DNA from: Peptoniphilus_A sp050943655
Lineage (GTDB): Bacteria; Bacillota; Clostridia; Tissierellales; Peptoniphilaceae
DNA: 16,127 nt
Reading direction: 5' to 3'
Assembly (NCBI RefSeq): GCF_050943655.1
Contig: NZ_JBMNPQ010000033.1
Span: 1 to 16,127, forward strand
Shown here: one piece after another, positions 7,504 to 14,793 of the stretch
How the letters are laid out: each line of letters starts with the position of its first letter
How positions within the stretch are numbered: the stretch's first letter is position 1
Made by a program: the position numbers and the translations under genes
The notes under the pieces: generated by a model
What the model saw: the letters and a program-made list of their open reading frames with translations, nothing else
Told to the model about the DNA's origin: nothing
The model's database searches: none

Positions 7504-7690
7504 AATTTCATAAGGCGATAATTGAGAATAGTAATTTAAATTGAATTTCAAGAGAGCAGGTGGATGGTGCGAATCTGCAATTTGATTTTTATGAATCCAC
7601 CTCATAGTCTATTTATTTTAAGTGAACCATTTGGTTAATTAGGGTGGCAACGCGGGTCTCTCGTCCCTTTAGGGATGAGGGGCTTTTTTT
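7504..7690 (+). promoter_or_regulatory. Serine T-box riboswitch upstream of serS
   Basis: The T-box motif AATTAGGGTGGCAACGCGGG (7637-7656) precedes a strong terminator. Stem I is short but readable: AGTA on the 5' side (7531-7534, specifier-loop partner), the AGAGAGC bulge (7550-7556), and a distal hairpin with arms GCAGGT (7555-7560) and ATCTGC (7573-7578) around GGATGGTGCGA. The 3' side carries GAA-TCC-A with TCC at 7596-7598. UCC is a serine codon and sits in the canonical GAA-NNN-A specifier context. It matches the downstream seryl-tRNA synthetase. When tRNA-Ser is uncharged the leader should adopt the antiterminator and allow serS transcription. Confidence 0.92.
7656..7690 (+). terminator. 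Attenuator terminator of the serS T-box
   Basis: A 12-bp stem (7656-7667 with 7672-7683, several G-U pairs) closed by TTTA and followed by seven Ts (7684-7690). Its 5' strand begins at the last base of the T-box motif, so antiterminator and terminator would be mutually exclusive. Confidence 0.92.
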
Positions 7691-7711
7691 ATTTATTTTT
7701 ATGGAGGTTTT

Positions 7712-9004
7712 ATGTTAGATATTAAATTTATCAGGGAAAATCCTGAAGCTGTAAAAGAAAATATTAAGAAGAAATTTCAAGATGAAAAATTACCTCTTGT
7801 TGATGAAGTTATTGACATTGACGAAAAACTTCGTGCAGCAAAGACTGAAGGAGATAATTTAAGAGCAGAAAAAAATAAAGCTTCAAAAGAAATTGGCGCT
7901 TTCATGCAAAAGAAGGAACTCGACAAGGCTGAAGAAGCTAAGAAAAAAGTTGCTCATATTAATGAAGAAATTGCTCAGCTTGAAGCAGATGAAAAGACTC
8001 TTTCTGAAGAATTAAAAGAGAGAATGATGGTTATTCCACAAATGATGGATGAGACTGTTCCAATTGGAAAAGACGACAGTGAAAATGTTGAGCTTGAAAG
8101 ATTTGGCGAGCCAGTTATTCCAGATTTTGAAGTGCCATACCACGTTGACATAATGGAAAGCTTTGACGGAATCGACCTTGACTCTTCAAGAAATACATCT
8201 GGTGCAGGTTTCTACTATTTAAAGGGCGACATTGCAAGACTTCACTCAGCAATACTTTCTTATGCAAGGGACTTTATGATTGACAGAGGTTTTGAATATC
8301 ACATTCCTCCATTTATGATTAGATCAGATGTAGTTACTGGGGTAATGAGTTTTGCAGAAATGGAAAACATGATGTATAAAATTGAAGGCGAGGACTTATA
8401 CTTAATCGGAACTTCTGAACACTCAATGATTGGTAAATTTATAAATACAATCACACCGGAAGAAGACATGCCTCTTGCACTTACATCTTATTCACCATGC
8501 TTTAGAAAAGAAGTTGGGGCACACGGAATTGAAGAAAGAGGAGTTTATAGAATTCATCAATTCGAAAAGCAAGAGATGGTTGTAATTTGTAAACCAGAAG
8601 ATTCAAAAGATTGGTTTGTTAAACTTTGGCAAAACACTGTTGATTTCTTCAGATCACTTGAAATACCAGTAAGAACTTTGGAATGCTGCTCTGGAGACTT
8701 GGCAGACTTAAAAGTTAAATCACTAGATGTTGAAGCATTCTCACCAAGACAAAACAAATATTTTGAAGTTGGATCTTGCTCAAACCTTGGAGATGCACAA
8801 GCTAGAAGACTTAATATCAAACTTCGTGGAGAAAACGGAACTTATCTTGCACACACATTAAATAACACTGTAGTAGCACCACCAAGAATGTTAATCGCAT
8901 TCTTAGAAAACTTGTTGCAAGAAGACGGAAGCGTTAGAATTCCAAAGCCACTTCAAATGTACATGGGTGGAATGGAAAAAATTGTTCCAAAGAAGAAAAA
9001 ATAA
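7712..9004 (+). CDS. serS: Seryl-tRNA synthetase
   Basis: A 430-residue class II synthetase that charges tRNA-Ser (and tRNA-Sec where present) with serine. GGAGG at 7703-7707 is 4 nt from the ATG. Residues about 1-105 form the N-terminal coiled-coil arm that contacts the long variable arm of tRNA-Ser (heptad-rich 30-105). The catalytic core has the TxE-type loop GTSEHS (233-238), motif 2 CFRKEVGAHG...YRIHQFEKQE (263-288), a serine-site CSNLGDAQARR (356-366), motif 3 HTLNNTVVAPPRMLIAFLEN (381-400, Arg392) and a C-terminal QEDGSVRIP...MGG block. Motif 3 reads NNTVVAPPR where common bacterial SerRS has G-S-G-L-A-x-G/x-R, so it belongs to a less common branch. The gene is monocistronic and T-box controlled. 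Confidence 0.95.
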   Translation: MLDIKFIRENPEAVKENIKKKFQDEKLPLVDEVIDIDEKLRAAKTEGDNLRAEKNKASKEIGAFMQKKELDKAEEAKKKVAHINEEIAQLEADEKTLSEELKERMMVIPQMMDETVPIGKDDSENVELERFGEPVIPDFEVPYHVDIMESFDGIDLDSSRNTSGAGFYYLKGDIARLHSAILSYARDFMIDRGFEYHIPPFMIRSDVVTGVMSFAEMENMMYKIEGEDLYLIGTSEHSMIGKFINTITPEEDMPLALTSYSPCFRKEVGAHGIEERGVYRIHQFEKQEMVVICKPEDSKDWFVKLWQNTVDFFRSLEIPVRTLECCSGDLADLKVKSLDVEAFSPRQNKYFEVGSCSNLGDAQARRLNIKLRGENGTYLAHTLNNTVVAPPRMLIAFLENLLQEDGSVRIPKPLQMYMGGMEKIVPKKKK

Positions 9005-9018
9005 AATATAAATTGAGA

Positions 9019-9245
9019 GTGGAGAATCTCTGTTGAGACTGTTTACAAAGCTCAAGAAATCTTATCTCATTACAGAAATTGGAAAGTTCATACTCTTGCA
9101 AATCTGAAAATCACAAACTCACTTCGTTCGAACAGTGTGATTTTCGGGCGATTTGCTTCAAGTTGAACTTTCTACAATTTCTTCCATAGGATAAGATTTC
9201 TTTAGAGCTTTGCAACATACATGGAGTCTGAATGGGTTCTCCACT
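9019..9245. repeat. 227-nt long imperfect inverted repeat (giant hairpin)
   Basis: Nested complementary blocks run along the whole segment. AGTGGAGAA (9019-9027) pairs with TTCTCCACT (9237-9245). AAAGCTC plus AGAAATCTTATC (9047-9065) pairs with GATAAGATTTCT plus GAGCTTT (9190-9211). AGAAATTG plus AAAGTTCA (9074-9090) pairs with TGAACTTT plus CAATTTCT (9164-9182). GCAAATC (9098-9104) pairs with GATTTGC (9150-9156), and TGAAAATCACA (9105-9115) pairs mostly with TGTGATTTTC (9136-9145), around a loop of about 20 nt. A T-run follows the right arm, so an RNA copy could act as a terminator for serS. No ORF of useful size is inside. It may be a MITE-like remnant, a folded RNA or a large terminator; I cannot choose between these from one copy. 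Confidence 0.8.
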
Positions 9246-9375
9246 TTTTTGTGAGTAAGGGCTCCCTATTTTGCTACTCATGGAAAAATAAAAAAATAAT
9301 TAAGCATACGAAAAAAGAATTATATAAGATTTTTTAATAAAGAAATAGTACTCGCTTCTAGATGTGTATGCAGCA

Positions 9376-9745
9376 CGTCATTCTCAGCGAGAGCTTTGCT
9401 CGAGTCGAAGAATCTGCACGTTAAGGAGAAACAACCTAAGCGTTTTAACAAGAAAATCTAAAGGAGACAACAAAACTCATCAGCAAATTATTGTAACACT
9501 TGTTGTTACCTCTATCTCGTCATTCTGAGCGAGAGCTTTGCTCGAGTCGAAGAATCTGCATGTTACGGTAAAACAGCCTAAGCGTCTTAACAAGAAAATC
9601 TAAAGGAGACAACAAAACTCATCAGCAAATTATTGTAACACTTGTTGTTACCTCTACCTCGTCATTCTGAGCGAGAGCTTTGCTCGAGTCGAAGAATCTG
9701 TACGTTAAGGTGAAACAGCCTAAGCGCCTTAACAAGAAAATCTAG
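9376..9745. repeat. 142-bp direct tandem repeat, about 2.6 copies
   Basis: The unit opens with CGTCATTCTGAGCGAGAGC and recurs at 9376, 9518 and 9660 with an exact 142-bp period. The third copy matches only as far as about 9745. Each unit contains an internal stem (CGAG...CTCG around AGCTTTG) inside GTCATTC...GTCGAAGAATCT, and a second stem GTTAAGG...CCTTAAC that is perfect in copy 3 and eroded in copies 1-2. The first two copies end with a third stem, GTAACA-(5)-TGTTAC. Copy 3 continues instead to CAGGGTGAC at 9812-9820, which mirrors its GTCATTC start and suggests that 9661-9820 is a complete element with imperfect terminal inverted repeats. No protein-coding potential is seen. Confidence 0.85.
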
Positions 9746-9882
9746 TGGAGAAAACTCCAAAATACGGTACTTCAAGAGAAAGACAGGTCACTTAATACTA
9801 TCGACTAACCGCAGGGTGACATAATGTGGCGAAAAATTTAAATTATATTTTTATCCCAAATAAAATAATCGCCTCAAATATA

Positions 9883-9911
9883 TTGTACACTGCGAATAAA
9901 TCTGTTATAAT
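9883..9911 (+). promoter_or_regulatory. Promoter of the riboswitch-cation ATPase transcript
   Basis: TTGTAC (9883-9888) and TATAAT (9906-9911) are separated by 17 nt. The predicted start near 9918 falls at the first base pairs of the riboswitch. Confidence 0.82.
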
Positions 9912-9915
9912 TTAA

Positions 9916-10023
9916 AAGACTTAGGGGAGTAACTACAAATTTTCAGTCGTCAATACGGCAATGCCCGGCTGAAAAACTTATTTAAGTTTGTGAGACCGAT
10001 GTGTAATGCGTCGGTCTTTTTTT
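9916..10023 (+). promoter_or_regulatory. yybP-ykoY-like manganese riboswitch
   Basis: Conserved pieces of the yybP-ykoY aptamer are present in order: AGGGGAGTA (9923-9931) on the 5' side, then CAGTCGTCAATACGG (9944-9958) with the partner CCGGCTG (9965-9971), and GTGAGACC (9990-9997) on the closing 3' side. This class binds Mn2+ (and Ca2+ in its second site) and controls Mn2+ export and homeostasis genes. The 3' closing strand (GAGACCGA) is also the 5' arm of the terminator at 9993-10023. Ligand binding that holds the aptamer closed would therefore block termination, giving an ON switch. P1 pairing is imperfect in my hand fold, so the ligand is inferred from the family rather than shown. Confidence 0.82.
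9993..10023 (+). terminator. Riboswitch expression-platform terminator
   Basis: AGACCGA (9993-9999) and TCGGTCT (10011-10017) form a perfect 7-bp stem over an 11-nt loop, followed by a run of Ts to 10023. It overlaps the 3' strand of the aptamer. Confidence 0.9.
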
Positions 10024-10047
10024 ATTATTAAATAGCAGGAGGAAAAA

Positions 10048-12750
10048 ATGGAAAAACTAGACAATTGGTACAACCAGTCCGTTGAAGATTCTCTAAAAAG
10101 TCTTGAGACTTCAAAAGACGGTCTTAGCACTGAAGTTGCAACCAAAAGGTTAGATGAGTTTGGCAGAAATGAGCTTAAGAAAGAGGAAAAGAAACCTTTT
10201 ATTCAAAAGCTAAAGGATCAGCTTCTTGACCCAATGATAATTATACTTCTCGTTGCGGCAGTTATTTCTGCGGCAGTTGGCGAAAGTAGAGATACAATTA
10301 TTATCATTGCAATAGTTGTTGTAAACGCATTTTTGTCCATCAACCAAGAGGGAAAGGCAGAAGAAGCCATTGCAGCTTTACAAAAAATGTCATCTCCAAA
10401 GGCGAAAATTTTAAGAGATGGCGACGACATTGAGATTGATTCTGCAGAAATCGTGCCAGGGGATATTGTAATTCTTGAGACTGGCGACATTGTGCCTGCA
10501 GACCTTAGACTTATTTCTTCATCAAATCTTCACATCGACGAGTCATCTTTAACTGGTGAATCTGTTCCAGTTGAAAAAGACTCCAAGGCCCACTACGATG
10601 GCAAGATGGAAATTGGTGACAGAGAGAATATGGCATATTCTTCAACTATTGTAACTTATGGTAGAGGAATGGGCGTTGTTGTTGAAACTGGTCATGGCAC
10701 AGAAATTGGTAAGATTGCAACTTCACTTTCTACAGTGGACGATGAACAGACACCTCTACAAAAGAAACTTGCAAAACTTTCAAAGACTCTTGGAATTTTT
10801 GTAATAGTTATCTGCGTCGTTGTAATGGCTGTTGGAGTTTTATTTAAAAACGACCCACTTGAAATGTTTATGACATCTATTTCTCTTGCTGTTGCGGCAG
10901 TTCCTGAGGGACTTCCTGCCATTGTTACAATTGTTCTTTCAATTGGAATGAGCAAGATGGCAGCAAGACATGCCATAGTTAAAAAGCTTTTGGCAGTTGA
11001 GACTCTTGGAACTACTACAGTTATTTGTTCCGACAAAACTGGAACTTTAACTCAAAATGAGATGACAGTTACAAAGGCCTTTACTGATGGAAAGGTGTTT
11101 GAAGTTTCTGGAACAGGCTATTCTCCAAAGGGCGATGTAACTCTTGACGGAGAAAAGGTAACTGTAGAAGATGTTGAAAACTTAGAAGTTTTATCATCAA
11201 TTGCTGCACTTACTAATGATGCAAAATTAAAAATAAGTGCCGACGAAGCCACAATTACAGGAGACCCAACAGAGGGCGCACTTTTAACTTTTGCAGAAAA
11301 GTCTGGCAAATCAATTGATGAAATAAATACAAAAATTGAAAGAATTGAAGAGATTCCTTTTGATTCTGACAGAAAGATGATGACAACTTTCCACGACAAA
11401 TTTATAAAAGATAAAGTCGTGTCATTTACAAAGGGAGCTCCCGACATCATCATTTCAAAATGTAATAAGATTTTAATCGATGGAGAGATAAAGGACTTTA
11501 CTGACAAAGAAAGAGAACTTGCTCTTTCTAAGAACACAGAATTTGCAAGAGAAGCTCTAAGATGTTTGGCATATGCTTTTAGAGTTCACGACAAAATGCC
11601 GGGCGAAATTTCTTCAGAAAATATTGAAAACGAAATGGTCTTCGTTGGACTTACTGGAATGATTGACCCAGCAAGGCCAGAAGTTAAGGCTGCAATTTAT
11701 GAATGTAGAACTGCTGGAATAAAGCCAATAATGATTACAGGAGACTATTTAGAGACAGGTCTTGCAATTGCAAAAGAACTTGGAATTGCAGAGTCTGATG
11801 ACGAGGCTATTATGGGCCGCGAGCTTAACGAAATGAGCCCAGAAGAAATTAGAGAAATTGTAAAACACAAGACTGTATTTACGAGAGTTTCTCCAGAAAA
11901 TAAAGTTCAAATCGTAACTGCATTAAAAGAAAATGGCCACATAACTGCCATGACGGGAGACGGAGTTAACGACGCACCTGCAATCAAAAAGGCAGACATC
12001 GGTATTGCTATGGGAATTACAGGTACAGACGTAGCAAAATCAACAGCAGAAGTAATCTTAACTGACGACAACTTTGCCACAATTGTAAACGCAGTTGAAG
12101 AGGGAAGAATTATTTATTCAAACATTAAAAAATTCGTTGCATATCTTCTTTCATGTAACCTTGGTGAAGTGTTTATCGTACTCGTTGCAATACTTCTTGA
12201 TTTGCCAGTGCCACTAATTCCAATTCAGCTTCTATGGCTTAACCTTGTGACAGACTCCTTCCCAGCACTTGCTCTTGGAGTTGAACAGGGCGAGGCTGAT
12301 ATTATGAACGAGCCACCTAGAGATCCAGACGAGGCTATAATAGATAAAGAAATTAGACTTACAGTTATAATTCAGTCAGTTGCAATAACTGTTGCAACAC
12401 TTCTTGCTTACTTCGTTGGACTAAAATGGTACGGTGTGGACGCTGGAGTAAACCACGCAAGAACAATGGCGTTCTCAACACTAATAATTTGTGAACTTCT
12501 TCGTGCATACTCATCAAGATCAATCGACAAGACTGTATTTGAACTTGGAGTATTCTCTAACAAAAAATTAGTAGTTGCAACACTTGTGTCATTCCTATTA
12601 ATGCTTGTTGTAATTTATGTTCCATTCCTAAACGAAGCCTTTGGACTAATGAACCTTGGACCTAAAGAAATCGGAGTGGTAATTGGATCATCACTTATCC
12701 CAGTAGTAGCTGGTGAAATTCAAAAGAAAATTAGATTCAAACAAAAATAA
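10048..12750 (+). CDS. P2A-type cation-transporting ATPase (Mn2+/Ca2+ exporter)
   Basis: A 900-residue, ten-TM P-type ATPase; AGGAGG (10037-10042) lies 5 nt from the ATG. Domains in order: cation-ATPase N-domain (about 4-70), actuator TGES (169-172), M4 PEGLP (286-290), phosphorylation motif DKTGT (Asp329), nucleotide-site KGAP (462-465), hinge GDGVNDAP (637-644), then M5-M10. The ion-site residues of SERCA are all matched: Glu287 in M4, Asn704 and Glu707 in M5, Asn732 and Asp736 in M6, Glu816 in M8. This is a SERCA-like set that could bind two Ca2+. The leader, however, is a Mn2+-type riboswitch, and relatives under this riboswitch (Lactococcus YoaB) export Mn2+. I therefore infer export of Mn2+, Ca2+ or both at the plasma membrane. 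It is monocistronic, with a terminator directly after it. Length and motifs are normal, with no sign of damage. Confidence 0.93.
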   Translation: MEKLDNWYNQSVEDSLKSLETSKDGLSTEVATKRLDEFGRNELKKEEKKPFIQKLKDQLLDPMIIILLVAAVISAAVGESRDTIIIIAIVVVNAFLSINQEGKAEEAIAALQKMSSPKAKILRDGDDIEIDSAEIVPGDIVILETGDIVPADLRLISSSNLHIDESSLTGESVPVEKDSKAHYDGKMEIGDRENMAYSSTIVTYGRGMGVVVETGHGTEIGKIATSLSTVDDEQTPLQKKLAKLSKTLGIFVIVICVVVMAVGVLFKNDPLEMFMTSISLAVAAVPEGLPAIVTIVLSIGMSKMAARHAIVKKLLAVETLGTTTVICSDKTGTLTQNEMTVTKAFTDGKVFEVSGTGYSPKGDVTLDGEKVTVEDVENLEVLSSIAALTNDAKLKISADEATITGDPTEGALLTFAEKSGKSIDEINTKIERIEEIPFDSDRKMMTTFHDKFIKDKVVSFTKGAPDIIISKCNKILIDGEIKDFTDKERELALSKNTEFAREALRCLAYAFRVHDKMPGEISSENIENEMVFVGLTGMIDPARPEVKAAIYECRTAGIKPIMITGDYLETGLAIAKELGIAESDDEAIMGRELNEMSPEEIREIVKHKTVFTRVSPENKVQIVTALKENGHITAMTGDGVNDAPAIKKADIGIAMGITGTDVAKSTAEVILTDDNFATIVNAVEEGRIIYSNIKKFVAYLLSCNLGEVFIVLVAILLDLPVPLIPIQLLWLNLVTDSFPALALGVEQGEADIMNEPPRDPDEAIIDKEIRLTVIIQSVAITVATLLAYFVGLKWYGVDAGVNHARTMAFSTLIICELLRAYSSRSIDKTVFELGVFSNKKLVVATLVSFLLMLVVIYVPFLNEAFGLMNLGPKEIGVVIGSSLIPVVAGEIQKKIRFKQK

Positions 12751-12762
12751 TAAAGTTTTTAT

Positions 12763-12792
12763 AAATGCTGTGCGAAATGTGCAGCATTTTTT
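12763..12792 (+). terminator. Terminator after the cation ATPase
   Basis: AAATGCTGTGC (12763-12773) pairs with GTGCAGCATTT (12779-12789) with two wobble pairs and a GAAAT loop. The stem runs into a tract of six Ts. Confidence 0.88.
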
Positions 12793-12827
12793 ATTGTATA
12801 AAATCAAAAAATCTACGAATTATTTTG

Positions 12828-12913
12828 CTAATTTTTTGTAAAAGTTATAAAATTAAATTGGAGAAGTATTTTTTCTCCCTTTGCCACAAATGTTACAAAC
12901 ATCTTAATTGTGG
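12828..12913 (+). promoter_or_regulatory. Possible promoter and structured leader of the purine permease
   Basis: A weak -10 (TATAAA, 12846-12851) sits downstream of TTGCTA (12825-12835 region) with a short spacer. Two stems follow in the leader: GGAGAA...TTCTCC (12860-12877) and CCACAA...TTGTGG (12884-12889 with 12908-12913) enclosing ATGT...ACAT. I looked for a purine riboswitch, common before such permeases, and did not find its conserved core. The second stem could be an operator or an RNA hairpin; its function is unknown. Confidence 0.4.
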
Positions 12914-12948
12914 TATTAGTTAAGTAAACACAAATGAGGAGGGATATT

Positions 12949-14274
12949 ATGACAGCCAATACAGGTTTTTTAGAGAGAACGTTTAAGCTAAGCGAAAGAA
13001 AAACTGATCCAAAGACTGAGTTTTTGGCAGGACTTACTACTTTTATGACAATGTCATATATTTTGGCAGTAAATCCAAACATGCTTGCTGAAGCGGGAAT
13101 GGATAGAGGTGGAGTGTTCACCGGCACAATCCTTGCATCAATAATTGCCATGCTCATCATGGGATTTTTTGCGAACCTACCTTTTGCACTATCAGCTGGC
13201 ATGGGGTTAAACGCATTCTTTACTTACACAGTTGTACTTACAATGGGTCACCCTTGGTCTTATGCACTTACTGCAGTATTCTTAGAAGGAATTATATTTA
13301 TCATCCTAAGTTTCTTTAAAGTTAGAGAGAAGATATTCTTCGCTATACCGACATCACTTAAGAATGCAGTATCCGTTGGTATCGGACTATTTATAACACT
13401 AATAGGACTCACATCATCAGGACTTATTGTTGCAAATGATGCGACTTTCTTGTCACTTGGTGAGTTAACTTCAAGGACATCTGTAGTAGCAATATTTTCA
13501 CTAATCTTAATGGCAATACTTACTGCAAAAAACGTCAAAGGCGCACTTCTTTATGGAATTATTGCAGGTACAGTCTTGGCACTGATTCTGGGAGTAACAA
13601 GCCTTCCACAAGGCACTGTATTTTCACTTCCACCATCAATTAGTGAAGTGGCATTTAAACTTCACTGGGACAATATCTTTACACTTGATATGTTCTCTGT
13701 AATGTTCACATTCCTATTCGTCGACTTGTTCGACACAGTTGGAACTTTAACAGGAGTTGCCACAAAGGCAAACTTAATCGAAGAAGATGGAAATCTTCCA
13801 GGAGTTGGACGTGCACTTTTAGCAGATGCAATCGGAACAGTATCAGGAGCACTACTTGGAACAAGTACAGTAACAACTTTTGTAGAAAGTGCATCAGGCG
13901 TTGCTGAAGGCGGAAGAACAGGACTTACTGCACTATCTTGTGCATTCTTCTTCTTTATTTCACTATTCTTGTTCCCACTATTTTCAATAATACCAGCACA
14001 AGCAACTTCAGCTGCTCTTATTATGGTTGGACTATTTATGATTACACCAATCACAAATATCGACCTAGAGGACTTCACTGAATCTGTGCCAGCATTTTTG
14101 ACAATGGTAACAATGCCTTTTGCATATTCAATCGCCGAAGGTATTTCAGTTGGAATGATAACTTATGTAGTAATGAAACTTTGTACAGGAAAGCACAAAG
14201 AAGTTTCTCCAATAATGTATGTACTAGCAATAATATTTGCAATTAGATACTTAAGACCAATACTTCCATTCTGA
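12949..14274 (+). CDS. AzgA/PbuG-type purine (guanine/hypoxanthine/adenine) permease
   Basis: A 441-residue integral membrane protein of the NCS2/AzgA group, which imports purine bases by proton symport. Signatures include TEFLAGLTTFMTMSYILAVNP near the start, ALSAGMGLNAFF, the SVGIGLFITLIGL segment, FVDLFDTVGTLTGVA in the middle and GTSTVTTFVESASGVAEGGRTG, which contains the conserved substrate-site region. It has about 12-13 hydrophobic segments. I chose the ATG at 12949 because AGGAGGG (12937-12943) is 5 nt ahead; an ATG at 12934 would lie upstream of that site. The stop is 2 nt before the next gene, so the two share a transcript. Which base it carries cannot be told from sequence alone. 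Confidence 0.92.
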   Translation: MTANTGFLERTFKLSERKTDPKTEFLAGLTTFMTMSYILAVNPNMLAEAGMDRGGVFTGTILASIIAMLIMGFFANLPFALSAGMGLNAFFTYTVVLTMGHPWSYALTAVFLEGIIFIILSFFKVREKIFFAIPTSLKNAVSVGIGLFITLIGLTSSGLIVANDATFLSLGELTSRTSVVAIFSLILMAILTAKNVKGALLYGIIAGTVLALILGVTSLPQGTVFSLPPSISEVAFKLHWDNIFTLDMFSVMFTFLFVDLFDTVGTLTGVATKANLIEEDGNLPGVGRALLADAIGTVSGALLGTSTVTTFVESASGVAEGGRTGLTALSCAFFFFISLFLFPLFSIIPAQATSAALIMVGLFMITPITNIDLEDFTESVPAFLTMVTMPFAYSIAEGISVGMITYVVMKLCTGKHKEVSPIMYVLAIIFAIRYLRPILPF

Positions 14275-14276
14275 TT

Positions 14277-14747
14277 ATGAAAATAAAATACAAAAATCTT
14301 TTTAACATAATTTTGTGGGGATATATTTTATTTTTCATATTCGTATATTTTAGATACGGATATCTAGAAAGCTTTCCTATGAAAAATGTGCAGCCCACGA
14401 ATTATAGAAGGTGGATTGAATTTGTCGAGACAAATATGACAAGAGGCGAAGAGCGAATTACAAATATTGGAATGTATTTGCAATACACAATTTACGCCGT
14501 CGGGTTCTTGGCAGTAGTTGTTCAAGACGATTTGTTTTTGAAAATTAAAAAATTCTTTAAAGATAAACTAAATATAATATTTATAATACTCATGATTTTT
14601 TTATTTGTAGCATCGAGAATGTGGATTTATAGTCTTGATTACTATAAATTTTACATGACATTTGTAAATTCAATTATTTTTACGATTGTAATATTATATT
14701 TTATCAACAACAAAAAACTTAATAAAAAGAAAGAAACTGATCTCTAG
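14277..14747 (+). CDS. Small four-TM membrane protein of unknown function
   Basis: A 156-residue protein with four predicted membrane segments at about 8-27, 67-83, 99-119 and 125-144, an external or internal loop at 28-66 (RYGYLESFPMKNVQPTNYRR), and a basic C-terminus (NNKKLNKKK). I do not recognise a family. It starts 2 nt after the stop of the purine permease and has no Shine-Dalgarno of its own, so translation probably depends on re-initiation from the permease. Codon choice and AT content match the neighbours. The stop codon lies within the loop of the terminator. It may be a permease-associated protein or an unrelated passenger. Confidence 0.72.
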   Translation: MKIKYKNLFNIILWGYILFFIFVYFRYGYLESFPMKNVQPTNYRRWIEFVETNMTRGEERITNIGMYLQYTIYAVGFLAVVVQDDLFLKIKKFFKDKLNIIFIILMIFLFVASRMWIYSLDYYKFYMTFVNSIIFTIVILYFINNKKLNKKKETDL

Positions 14748-14760
14748 AGGTCAGTTTTTT
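14736..14760 (+). terminator. Terminator of the permease operon
   Basis: ACTGATCT (14736-14743) pairs with AGGTCAGT (14748-14755) with one wobble, loop CTAG, followed by a T-run to 14760. The stem overlaps the last codons of the upstream gene, and its TAG stop is in the loop. Confidence 0.88.
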
Positions 14761-14793
14761 GTTTTGAATTTTTTAATTTTTAAAATTAAACTT

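Noticed and set aside
9304..9371. GCATAC...GTATGC inverted repeat
   Set aside because: Six-bp arms 56 nt apart are expected by chance in AT-rich DNA; no further pairing supports it.
9376..9820. CRISPR array
   Set aside because: The unit is 142 bp, the repeats are direct copies of whole units, and there are no unique spacers or cas genes.
12934..12948. Upstream in-frame ATG for the purine permease
   Set aside because: It lies before the AGGAGGG that serves the ATG at 12949, and the extra residues encode the binding site itself.
12793..12948. Purine riboswitch before the permease
   Set aside because: The conserved three-way junction sequences could not be found; only two simple stems are present.
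10218..14078. Minus-strand open frames inside the ATPase and permease genes
   Set aside because: Shadows of the real genes; biased composition with no recognisable motif.
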